A stretch of 64,000 bases of DNA from the NCBI GenBank assembly GCA_914767715.1, contig OU612070.1, positions 6,835,501 through 6,899,500 of the forward strand. The letters are read 5' to 3'. Made by a program: the position numbers and the translations under genes. This DNA comes from Membranipora membranacea. Lineage: Eukaryota > Bryozoa > Gymnolaemata > Cheilostomatida > Membraniporidae. Position 1 is the first letter of the stretch; each line of letters begins with the position of its first letter. This document shows, one piece after another, positions 26,421 to 37,175 of the stretch. Below the pieces are notes generated by a model that was not told the origin of the DNA, did not search any database, and saw nothing but the letters and a program-made list of their open reading frames with translations.

Positions 26421-28487
26421 CAATATATGAATTATTTGTTGTTGAGCCTTTGATCAGTTTTGTAGTCTCTATAAGAATTCAATCCAATGTTAAAAAGCTT
26501 TGTGTTGAGACAGAGGTTTTTATGTCTGTATCTACATCAAATTAACTGAGTAAACATAATTATCTATTCCATTTCCGAGGATATGTTAAATCACAAAGAG
26601 TAAAGAGTTTTTGCGTATATCAGTTTTATCAAATCTTCAGCCACACTTAGTGTTGAAGCTGATTTATTTATGTCATTCATGTATTACAAGGTTTTTGACC
26701 GAAAAAGGCTCAGTTAGTTGGTTGCCATATTGACACCATTTATATTTGGTTAACTTCTCGTCTTTACGATGTTCTTCCAATGCTCCTCTTCCTGCAGCCA
26801 TAACTGTGCTAAACATATATAGTATTGATCAGAAGAGATCACATGTATCACGGTCATCACAAAAGCCGTCTGCTTTTTAGTGATAAATCAAAAACATTTT
26901 TCGTATAATATGCCTTTTCATTCTTCTCAATGATAATGGGATTCTATTTGAAGTTTTCAACTAATGAATTCATAAGTGTCGTTCAGCACAGTTTATTCAA
27001 ATTTTCAGGGCTCTTTAGGTGTCAATGTTTTTTCCAGCTTGTTGCGTGGACATGGATTTCCTGTAGCCGGTACACCCAGGGAAGATACACTTGAAGGTGT
27101 CTATGTCTAATCTAGCTTTGATTTATAAACTTTGCTAGAACAACATGCCCCATCGCATAAATAGCTTAAATACTCACCATAGGCTAGAGTGCACTATATG
27201 ACATATAACTGACCCATATTCTTGGGAACATCAAATCGTGGCGATGTTTTCATGTGCTGTACAACACTCCAAGTTGTATTTCATATAATACTCAACAAGA
27301 TAACATGAGAGAGAAGATCCACTTTTTTGCTGTCGACTTCAATCAATGTGGGGAGTTAAAGTATATCATTAGGGTGAGGCTAGCCAGAAAATTTAATCCA
27401 GAAGACCTACCTGTATGCTGATAAATAGAGCAGGAATATTGTGTTGCAGCTTAGGAGTCCTTACACTACAGTTGCGTGCTCAAACAAAAGTAAAATTTGG
27501 CCAACAGCTAAAATCAAAAGCTTCTTTCATGGTGATGGGGACTACAGCGCTATTGAAAAAAGTCACAGCATCAATTAGAAAAAAGTTTACACAACAAATT
27601 ACAAAAGTTATGTCATCACTTGCATAAATGTTACATCACAATATGAAAAGTTTTGGCACAGTGACAAAAGTAGGATTTCAGTGTTTGGTGGTAGGTTACC
27701 AAACGCAACATGTGCTCTTTACTATTGTTTAATCTCAATTCAGGCGTCAAAGGGATCAATTTTGTAGCACTGAATATCAATGACTGTTCCATGAGAAGCC
27801 AGATGAAGCAGTTACCTTCTCAATGTGTGTGAGAGGAAAATTCTTTGAACGGGTTTGTATTGCCACTCACGATGAAAACAGTAGAAAAAGAGGCTTCTCA
27901 AGGCAAATTCCTCAATCTGATTCAATATTCCTTAAACAAAATGAGAACTGGGAAATGAGCAGCAGGATTCAAAGATTTTACATTCATTTATTGCGATCAA
28001 TGTTTCACTCTTTCTGAGCATTTATTTACTATGTAAGAAATATGTGTCTGCACCCCTAGATTATCTTCAATGTTTGCGTTACAAAACATAACATTTTCGA
28101 TTTTTGAGATGGTACACAAAATTCAATCAGAATGCAAAAAGCCCATTCCATTCAATGCAAAACCAGCTATGACTCTGAGACTGCAGTGCCAGATCAATGG
28201 AAGGATCAGTGTGTCATAATTCTAACATCTCATTCAACTGTATACCAAAAATGGTTATTTTTTGTTTAACTCATCAAAAGAGGCTTTGATGCTAATCTGT
28301 AAATTCTCACGAACCTCCCATAACCAAAGATTATGAGCTTTGTAAACAAACTCTGCCTACTTTTAGCGACAATCTGAAGACAAACCTGTATGTATGTTAG
28401 AAAAACTTTTGTATGGATCATGTTAAACTATTCCATATATTATGTATAATAATACGGACATCTGGCCATCTAGACTCTATGATTACG
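26421..28487. other. Spacer between the two duplicated blocks
   Basis: About 2 kb of AT-rich sequence with short open frames only (for example 27415-27627 and 27823-28017). I recognise no domain, RNA or repeat partner here. Confidence 0.55.
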
Positions 28488-28545
28488 TATAGAGGAGGTT
28501 TGGAGCTTGGAAAAAAATAGCTGCCCTCACTGCCAAATTGAGTAT
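28488..28545 (+). pseudogene. Broken copy of CNBD2-like exon 13
   Basis: Reading this stretch gives YRGGLEAWKKIAAL, a decayed version of YTGGAAGAWKKLAAL encoded at 23280-23330. The splice donor AGG|GTAAG of the original is replaced, and the flanking intron also resembles the original. It marks the upstream part of the second duplicated block. Confidence 0.65.
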
Positions 28546-30585
28546 GCTAAGCCTCTACATAAAAATCTTGTCAGTTTTTAATTGCCCTGGAAACTGAAAA
28601 CTGTATGTGTAAATCGGAGTTGTCCCCTCTCAGACTTGTACAGACCCTATAATGTCATAGAAATGAGCGTAATTACCGAATATATTGTATATATCTTTCC
28701 AGAATCTCTGCATCAAAACTTAATCATGAGCCAACAATCTGATGCGTAATAGATGAACTTTCAGGTGAGTGCAGAAAATAAAGGCGAGGTAAGGTAAGTG
28801 AGCACACTTCGTAAGGTGATGATTTTATCACTCACATGTACAGTACGGTAGAAACCTGTCTCACCTGACTCAACCTTAATGACAAGATTTGGTTAGTTTT
28901 TCAACACCTAGTAAACCACATCAAACTCCGTCAAATTCAGTGATTCTCTGCCATAAGAAAATTTTCACAAATAACAAAAAACAAGGCCTTATCTCAAGAG
29001 CACGACTGCTCTCCTTTCCTTATGGCTTTCCTAGAAATAACTGCAAATCTGAAATTGCCCTCACATGTAGATTGTTCTATTTAATCACCAAGTGCTAATT
29101 TTAATGCCGTTGTTGAAATCTTAATAATTATAGGCTGCAGGATATGTAAGTACGACTGAAGATTAACCATATTATCTTCTTGGAAGCTATACAAGCACTG
29201 TCTGAGTCTGGGGTCAGGAGTCTGAGTGCTGAGTGGTTATTTTGGGGATTAACAAACATTTTTCGATTGGGAAGATGGTGGAGTGAAAGCTATGAAATCA
29301 TGATGTGAGAGTGTTGTAAATAACCTTAAGACGGAAGTAAAATCCATTACGTCTTTTCTTCACAATAATTGATGGTTGGCTGTATGTCTGCATATAAATA
29401 TAAATTCTAGTCTCGTAACTTTTGCATCTTTGCCAAACCGAGATAGACGATACGAAATTATAGGTCAGGACTTAGCACTCAGAGTGGACCGAGCATATTA
29501 TTTAAAGTTAAAAATATTCCTAACATTGCGCAATTTAGTGCAAAGGTGCTCTAACTGTCTAACTCCTTGTACCACACCAAAAGTCTTCATCGGTTGTACT
29601 ATGGTCGAGTGCTAAAGGAACATGTAACACCTTGAAGTGAAATTAGCATTGTGACGGAGTGACATTTTCTTTCCTATAAGAATCACATTGGTGTATTATA
29701 GTGCAACCTTCACAGCTACTCCGAATATATTCTACTCTGGTAAACGTACATGTAGGCACAGGCTGATCTTCTTCCTTGACGTGAAAATATAAAATAAGTG
29801 AAGGCACTTTTAAGCTGACTTTTGGAAAACAGCATTTTAATGTTATGGCATTTTGCAACTGAAAACATGGAAATTCCTAGCGCTTAGTAGTTAAATTTAC
29901 AAACGTGTCAAACATGTGGTCAAACATGATAATTTAACATTCAATATTTAATTCAAACTGATACTTAGAACCAATTATTGTCATTTTTCCTGTTTGCGAG
30001 GATGTGCCATTGATGTCATTCACTCGTTTAGCTGAATTCCTGTGAATTCTATCACACTGCTTTTCAATACCTCCAAATTTGTCATTGCTTTGACATCCAG
30101 TTTTTCGTTCAAGGATTATTAAGCGGTATTGCAGAACATCAAAGAGACAGTCAGTTTTTTGCCTTCATTTCAACACGCTTAACCTATTGGGATTGATTTT
30201 TTAAAAATGCAAATAAACAAACTTCAAAAGGAACATTCAAAAACATCATGGCTGCAATCTTTTAAACATTGTTTTTTTTATCTCGGCATAAGCCAAAAAT
30301 GCTGCAAGTAATTTACATTTTTTATGGAGTTTTGAATGTGTCAAATATTGTCAAACAATCTAAACTAAAGCATCGTTTTTAATATTTACATTTAGAATTT
30401 ATGTTGCCAATTAATTGGACAGCCAATTAATTGGACAGATTTCATAATTAAATGAAAACAACGATTTATCTGAGCTTTGTGACAAGTAATCTAAACTCAG
30501 TTGCCAGATAATTAATGGATTTCAACACAAATTAAAGCCTTGTTTTTGCTGATAAGTTCAAAGTTGACATCCTGTTTGTTTGAAG

Positions 30586-30705
30586 GTTGTGACATACCTG
30601 TCTCCTGAATTCATCGGTACGTACATCAGGAGACAGAAAAAGTGGGAGAAATATAAGGAGACTCTTATAGAGCAGAGAAGTAAGCATCACAACACGGCTA
30701 CGTGA
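30586..30705 (+). CDS. Duplicate terminal coding exon of the CNBD2-like gene
   Basis: This is a second copy of the last exon (26014-26133). Its length is the same (120 bp including stop), its acceptor is the same TTTGAAG, and the 39-codon frame is intact through the shared end SKHHNTAT-stop. Only one amino-acid difference is seen: VVTYP in the first copy reads VVTYL here. The exon before it in the duplicated block is lost or unrecognisable, so it could be used only as an alternative terminal exon spliced from 23982, or it may be a young relic. Transcript data would decide. Confidence 0.6.
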   Translation, partial: VVTYLSPEFIGTYIRRQKKWEKYKETLIEQRSKHHNTAT

Positions 30706-30743
30706 GGACATTGGTGTACTAAGTGAGGACATCAGTGTACTAA
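30702..30743 (+). repeat. 21-bp tandem repeat, two units, after the duplicate exon
   Basis: Same unit as at 26130-26192, starting at 30702 and 30723, again overlapping the stop codon. Confidence 0.85.
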
Positions 30744-30960
30744 GGGAAGCTCTCGCATAAATAGCGACAAGGATATGTGTTTTGATGATGAAGCAAAAAA
30801 TTGACAAAGTTAAAAGCGCCTATGGTGTTATAAACCAGATGTTTTTTTATCAACCTGGATTTTGACAGGAGCCTTACAGCTGGTTAGATAGGGCTGTCAT
30901 AATCTGAACAACATTCAAAATTAAGTATGGTAATTATATAAAAATTTGAGCAGGCCATCA

Positions 30961-31289
30961 AATCTTGGAAAAACGAGTTGCTTATTACTTTATCACTTTC
31001 AAGTCTACTCAGAAATTTAAACTGATATTTAAACTCATACCGATTATGTTTTGGGAGATATGAGGGGATCGATACTAGGACATTATTTGATTCTTGGTTT
31101 CGGATATGTTTTTCTTCTTGCTCAGCACTGTGATGAGACAAAAGCTTTTTTGCCTGCACTCTAATCAGTCAGCCAAACTTTAAACCATCACACTCAAGTT
31201 GGGTTTGCTATAATTATTACAAAACAATTTGTGTTTATTATTTTAAAAAGATTAATTGATTGAGTAATTGTCAGTTCAAAATTTTCTAA
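30961..31289. other. Spacer after the CNBD2-like duplication
   Basis: AT-rich sequence with no recognisable gene, RNA or repeat partner. Confidence 0.5.
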
Positions 31290-32060
31290 TGAATATTTTT
31301 TTGCTTACAACAAATCACAAAGGGTGATGATTTTAAGTCTTGAAGGGCGCTTCCTCATCGTTACCACGCAGAAAATTAAACAGCTGATAGGAACCCATTA
31401 ACACACCTCTAGGTGAGGGTGATAAAAATATAATTAATTTATTTAAAAGTTTCAAATTTTCTTATGTTTGAGCCAACACATGACAAAGGGTGATGTTTTC
31501 CGAGTTGAAGTGATCGCTTCCTCGTCTTTACTACGTAGAAAATTAAACAGCTGACAGTGCATTCGCAGAGCCGTACTTTAGGAAACATGGTAGGGGAGGC
31601 AGAAATCCTTAAGGGTGTGAAGAAACACCAAGTTGGGTATTGCAAGCTCCTCATGTGGAGTCTACGGTTTATTCCCAACCTCCAACAAAGTTTTAATGCT
31701 ATAAATAGCATGACAGTCCCAAATGAGCTGATTCTGGCATGGAATATTCAATCATAGCATTTTTATGCCACTCAATTGAGCATTGTAGGGATGGCAGAGC
31801 GCCCCTGCCTCCCCTAGAACTACAGGCCTGTATTGTCATTAGATGGTACGACTGCGCGAGGTGTGACATCAGCTTGGCAGTAACTGGAACCCATTAATAC
31901 ACCTCGAGGTGTGAGTAATAAAATTCTAATTTATTTATTTAAATTAACAAGAATAAGTTCCAAATTTTCCAATGAATGAGCCAACACATGACAAAGGGTG
32001 ATGTTTTCAGAGTTGGAGGGATCACTTCCTTATCGTTACCAAGCACAAAATTAAACTGAT
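31290..32060. repeat. Degenerate tandem repeat, three copies, one interrupted
   Basis: The block AAAGGGTGATG...CTTCCTC...AAAATTAAAC recurs with anchors at 31321, 31487 and 31995. Each block is followed by a GGAACCCATTAA and ACACCTC segment (31388, 31888). The 166-bp period is stretched to 508 bp between copies 2 and 3 by a roughly 340-bp insertion. Confidence 0.7.
31563..31890. mobile_element. Insertion inside the 31.3-32.1 kb tandem repeat
   Basis: Compared with the uninterrupted copy, about 340 bp has been added between AAACAGCTGA and GGAACCC. Possible target duplications are the similar CAGCTGACAGT and CAGCTTGGCAGT on the two sides. Part of the insert is the reverse complement of the repeat at 18740-18822. 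A hairpin (AGGGATGGCAG/CTGCCTCCCCT) lies near 31787-31817. No coding frame suggests a transposase. Confidence 0.55.
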
Positions 32061-32620
32061 AATATAAAAATATAATATGACCACAGTTACCAGTAATAAG
32101 AGCAACTTGGCAATATGTTAAACCATTTTCTTATGACTGGTGATGGTCATAAAATTAGGATTATTTGTTTAAAGCGTACACAAATATTTTTATTTCACTG
32201 TGTGAATTTTTTTTTTTCTTTCGAAAGCATGGTCAATACGTCACTGTTGCCAACACTAGGAATGAAGATTGATAATTTCTTCGGGTAAAGTGTGCTAAAA
32301 AGTGTGCAAACAGTCTCAAACTCTGAGATATCCATACAATGACAGTAGCTCCAAAACAAAAATGTTCTTCTCTCACAGGAATTATATTGCATTGATTCAT
32401 GGAGGTAGCTGGTCATAATCAGCAAACATGGTAATTTATGGCTCCATGTGCACCAGGACACTATCCTCACCTCTTTTTTTTTGCGTATTCTCAAATCTCC
32501 AGTCATGCTGTGTGATTGTGTAACTATGGACATCGAATGATTGAAATTATGAAATGTCTATGTAGTGGATTAGTGACAAATAGTGCACCACAACTCATTG
32601 ATGTCCTCAAAAGGTTTAAA

Positions 32621-32843
32621 TTCTCGGCCTATTGGCTAAGATCAAAGTGTCACTGCCAATGGCCGATTAGTGACAGTTCAGTCTTGGCAGCTTGCTGCAC
32701 ACCCACGTTCAAGAGGTCTTTTATGGCCTCACGTCTAGGATGCATTCTAGTTTTCCAGGATATATCACATTCTCAGTATGAGGATTTAGGGCACCTTGCG
32801 TCCCTCTTTAGGGGCAGCCCAAACTTTTATTTCTTACTAAACA
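32621..32843 (+). mobile_element. U2-snRNA-headed SINE, copy 1
   Basis: The first 31 bases (TTCTCGGCCT, then ATTGGCTAAGATCAA, then AGTGTC) match the conserved 5' end of U2 snRNA with about two differences. The remaining about 190 bp (AGCTTGCTGCAC, TCTAGGATGCATTCTAG, TTGCGTCCCTCTTTAGGGGCAGCCC and an end CTTACTAAAC) does not look like U2 and is shared with copies at 44812 and 45066. A common body behind an snRNA head is what defines a SINE rather than a U2 pseudogene. Confidence 0.75.
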
Positions 32844-32999
32844 GCAACATTTAATTTGTTTTGTTTTGTTTTGTTTTCCTGTTTTCCTATATGAGAGAAT
32901 TGCTTACTTTTGAAAATTGAATTCTAGCCATTTGCTAGTGGATTCTCCCAACCTATACCACTCCATTTGCTAGCTGTCCTCACTCTGCAGTGGTTAGCC

Positions 33000-34269
33000 C
33001 ATGAGACTGTGTTCTGCAGATATATCACTGCTGCAGGGTTCCTTGCTATATCTGGCCAGAAGATGCCTTTCCCTGATTAGTTGCTGATCTCAGATAACAC
33101 TGCGGAGCAATGTAAGATCGCATTGATGTTCACCAAATCCCTCACTAAGGCTGGTAATATTCTGAAGCTTATCCACACATAAATTAAGACATTTTTGGCT
33201 GGGTGGGGTCTTCTTAGAGGTGCGATAATTAATCTCATTACAACGTTGTTGCTGAATGATGTCAGTCTTTATTTGTTGCAAGATTTGATTCTTACACCTT
33301 ATTAACCTATAGACAAGCCAGGTTTAGCTATGATTAAAACAAAGAATCACACAATGAGCTATGAATTTGGATATTGAGATATTTCATGGAATGTGATGTA
33401 ACGTCTTTGTGGTTGGCCATTTATGTCACATAATTCCACAAAGTTTTAAGATTTGATTGATCATACTTGTGTCTGGTTGAGACCGTGTGTACGTGTACAG
33501 CGTAGGCTGATACTTAGGTTGGACGTGTGCACTTGATTTAATTTTATGGTCAACCTGCACTTGTGGAATTGGAGAGAGATTATAAAGGATGATATCATGG
33601 AAAAAAAACACATCAGCTACAGTCTGCTAATTTGATAACTCTGTGATGCAAAGTCTCAACTTTTGTCAATGTAATTGCGATCAATGGAGATCAATACTAC
33701 TGTAACAACTGCTGTTGAAAACACAAAATCACGGTGATAACAATTTATAACTGATTTGAGTGAATTCCCAAACTTTGTCGGAAGGGAGTTTGCAAATAGG
33801 TAAAGGTTTGTACTGCTTGCATGGCTGTCCAAAAGTTTTTGAAAGCTATTTGAGAGTGTGCAACATTTGTACTGATTTGTATGAATGAGGGTGAATTCAC
33901 ACCTAAACTAATAGATATTTTGTAAATGTTAAAGATTGGGAGGTATCAACAGTTCAACTTACAATCCGATAACTCAGCTATCGATGGTATACGCCAGATC
34001 ACTGCTGCGACAAGGCAATTGAAAAAAACCTATATTGCAAATCTGCAAATATTCCTCTGAACGCCCATTTATCTAGAGCTATAATAACCAGGGTTTCAAA
34101 GACCGAGAGCCGGCACTGATGTGTTCTGTTGCACCGCCCTTTAAGGTAAAAGTTATGCGAATGCTCATAGAACATGTATCATCACAGGTGTTTCATTCAG
34201 CCAATGGCTAGAGGTAAAATTTCCGGACCATTTCTTGTCCCGATAGTTATGTAATGTACATCGTTACTA
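33000..34269. other. Unassigned intergenic sequence
   Basis: AT-rich, with only short frames (33090-33281 and 33426-33611, minus) lacking recognisable domains. Confidence 0.5.
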
Positions 34270-34930
34270 CCTCTGTATACATGTTGGAGATGTGATAAGA
34301 CACTATTCTGAGAAAAAATTACTGAATCATCCCATCCTATGTTTAGCTAACTTAATTTGCATATATAGGGCAGTAGATGGGAGAGTTTTGTGAAGGTCTA
34401 TTAAACTACTAAGAACGGAACAGGTGTTATTAAAGGAATTTCTGCGTAAGGCTTGGTGCCTTGAGGTCTTGTCAGACCTCTGCAATTTTTATGACAGGAA
34501 TATGAGTAATGTAATTTTTTATCCCCCATTTGTACTAGATGGAACTACGATAAGATTTCGGAGAAAACATTACTGATATTTATAGCTCATTCTATTTGCG
34601 GATATATGTCAGTAAATGTTTGTGATTCGACGCTGTGTTAGACATTGGCTCTTCACCATATCCATTCAAAAAACAAATGAATTGCAACTTATTTCCTGGG
34701 TGGGGGGGGGGGAGGTGAGCAACGCATAACAACACTTCCCACAAAGTTTTTTTTTTCTGGCTCTGAGTGCAAAACAGTTCTTATGAGATGACCTCGGTTG
34801 CCAATAAAAGTATATATATAAAGTATTAGAGGGGACTATGATAAGATATTTTTCAGAACATTACTGATATTTATAGCTCAATTCATGTGGGGCTACATGT
34901 CAGAAAATGCTCGTGTTTACAACGCTGCTC
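34270..34930. repeat. Degenerate tandem duplication around ATTACTGATATTTATAGCTCA
   Basis: Blocks at about 34536-34660 and 34833-34930 share ACTA(C/T)GATAAGAT and ATTACTGATATTTATAGCTC followed by a TGTCAG(T/A)AAATG block. A weaker third block lies near 34285-34330. Period is about 300 bp. No coding content is seen. Confidence 0.6.
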
Positions 34931-35889
34931 CCACAGGGTAACAAGTAAATGCTGCCTCTGAGAGATTTATTTGCACCATCTAATTCATGCTTGACCATGG
35001 ACCATCCATCCCTAAAGAGAGAGAGTGTTATCATATCATTAATGTAGAAGCCATGTTTATTTTGTTGAGCTTGGCAAATAATTTCGCTTTTTCACTTTTA
35101 TTGTCGAGGTGACTGAGAAAAGATAAAGGAAATTAAATCCAGACTCTAAGTCTTTTTGCCACATGCTTCTCATTTGAACTCAAAATCCTTTTGGAACAGC
35201 ATAACATAAAACATGGCAATTGTTGCATAGGTCCCCTCATATGAGTTCTTTACACTTTCCAATCCGATCTCATCCCAGCATGATTTCACTCCCAATCACG
35301 GTCATAGATCGAGTAAAGTAAGGTTATAAATCATAGAGAGAAAAAAAGTTAACCTATACACTAAACCATGGCTCTATAGGTTCTCAGTATTTTGTATTTT
35401 GTGAAAGGTCCAGAGCGGTTTTGATAACTGCAAGAGCGCAATGATTTTCTGTCTGGATCAATCGAATAACTCGGTCGATGACATCATAAGGTTGGATGTG
35501 AATATTGACGATCGCCAAGCAGCTGATCCCTGCCATGTCTTGTAATTGCAATAATCATGTTTGTGAAATATGCGTTGAGAAGGGCCTTGATGACATATTT
35601 GGCGGTGGTTGAGCCTCGATTGGGCAATCGCCTTGTAGCATTTTCTGTTGTCTGGTGATGATGTTAGACGGCATGTATAGCCAGGTATACCTGAACTCAG
35701 GGAAGATAATTCCATCTGTAACGTTTACTTCCTTCACGTTTTGCTTCTTTGTATATATATATATAATCTTTATTACTGAACCAATGATCATCTTCTAAAA
35801 ATTAGAGGCGACCTTTAGAGGTTTCATCACAATATAAGTAAGGAAGGCAACCTGGGCATGAAAATAAAAAACAGAAAAAAAATTAATCC

Positions 35890-36357
35890 TTAGACTTTAT
35901 AATTTACACATCCGGCATTGCTGTAACAAAAGAGTAAAGTGTTGCCTCTCAATTCAGTTCGTGAGCTGGTGTTGAGGCGCGTTGTATGTCTACTAGGTCT
36001 GCGAGCACTCGGTTGAGGTAGTAAATGATGCAGGCAGTGCCCAGGTGTCTTGATCTTGTCGATGTGTTGATGGCACATAGAGTCAATATATTCGTCTAGT
36101 GGTATGATGTTTAGCAGGGCTATCCTTTCACTATACTCGTCACAGCCTGGGGCTATAATTTTCAGTGAGAGTTTTTCCAGCTGGATTACTCGTTTCTTCT
36201 GTTGTATGCTGTTAAGGTTGTATTTGCTTCCTTCAGGTGCAGTCTGCCCTCTCTGTATATAATTACATAGTGATTTGGGATATTTTAATCCACTGCGCAA
36301 TAACTGTGTACTGTTATGTCGGCAAAATGGATCCGCCATTACCATGTCATGGTTCAA
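35890..36357 (-). pseudogene. LINE reverse transcriptase 3' remnant
   Basis: A 155-residue open frame on the minus strand resembles the C-terminal end of a non-LTR retrotransposon ORF2. Landmarks in order are SLKIIAPGCDEYSERIAL, PLDEYIDSMCHQHIDKIKTP and HCLHHLLPQP, followed by a basic, Arg-rich end. In such elements this region follows the polymerase domain (an SIQKRALKII-like start, a YxEAL block, LHHLLP). The polymerase itself is absent, so it is a truncated remnant; the upstream part of the frame does not match. Confidence 0.55.
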
Positions 36358-37175
36358 GATATCAATCTTATTTAAAAACTGATCGATATATTTTCTATTT
36401 TTGTTATTTAAATACTACGTGGTAAGCTTTATGAGACATGGGATGGCAGCGTGTCATTCCAAGAAAAAAAACTCTTACGGTCCTTCTCAGAAAATCATCA
36501 CCATATAATATTATGTCTAAAGATGTTACCAGATAACCCAGTGATATGATACTTTCAATCATAGATATAAAGTTCAAGGATTAGGGTTACATGTCAAGAC
36601 TCATTGAATCTGAAAAAGACTATAAGGCCTACAGGGAACTATTTCTCAATGTACTTGTTGTCGTCTTTGTAATCAATTTTTTGTTATCATGTCATGCTTG
36701 AAGATATCCAGCCTAATTTAAAGTATGACCGACATTTTATTTTATTTCGTTTGTATAAACATCACTAGGTTAAGAGATTCAGACATTCTTTGTATGTGCG
36801 TCGATCCAAGATAAAGATCTGAAAGTCTCCAGTTGCCTTAGAAGAAAACTTAACCATTTAATATTATGGCTAAATATATGGACAAATATCACAGTAATTA
36901 GACCTTCCTGATCATTGATGTCAAGCCCCATGGAATATGATATGTGTACTTTTAGCTTTCATTTTATTTGACTGTTTATCATCGTATCATGACTTCAGAT
37001 TTTCTGCCTTATTTGGAGTACGACTGACATATTTATTTCATTCATATGAATACCACTTGGTTAGAATGTAAAAAGATCTGATAGTCTGCCAGTTGTTCTC
37101 AGAAGAACATCGCCATGTAATTTTGTGGCTAAATATATAGCCGTATAACCAGGCCATTATACACTTCACTTGATT
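36330..37175. repeat. Degenerate tandem repeat, about three units
   Basis: Three blocks carry the same order of motifs: a CATGTCATG or CGTATCATG block, an AAGATATC or AGATTTTCT block, a TTTATTT-rich stretch, an ATACTACGTGG / CATCACTAGG / TACCACTTGG block, a CAGAAGAA or CAGAAAATCA block, and a final ATATAT...CAG block. Starts are near 36342, 36685 and 36985. No ORF survives. Confidence 0.55.

Larger units (their letters stand above)
28488..30960. repeat. Segmental duplication, copy B
   Basis: Diverged copy of 23267-26420, shorter because exons 14 and 15 and parts of introns are missing. Similarity runs from the broken exon 13 to just past TTTTGACAGGAGCC (26330 and 30862). It is in the same orientation as copy A, about 4.5 kb downstream, so it is a direct tandem-type duplication with about 2 kb of unrelated sequence between. 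Confidence 0.75.

Noticed and set aside
35458-35791. Overlapping minus-strand frames next to the LINE remnant
   Set aside because: Two short frames with no recognisable reverse transcriptase motif; may be more LINE debris but evidence is lacking.
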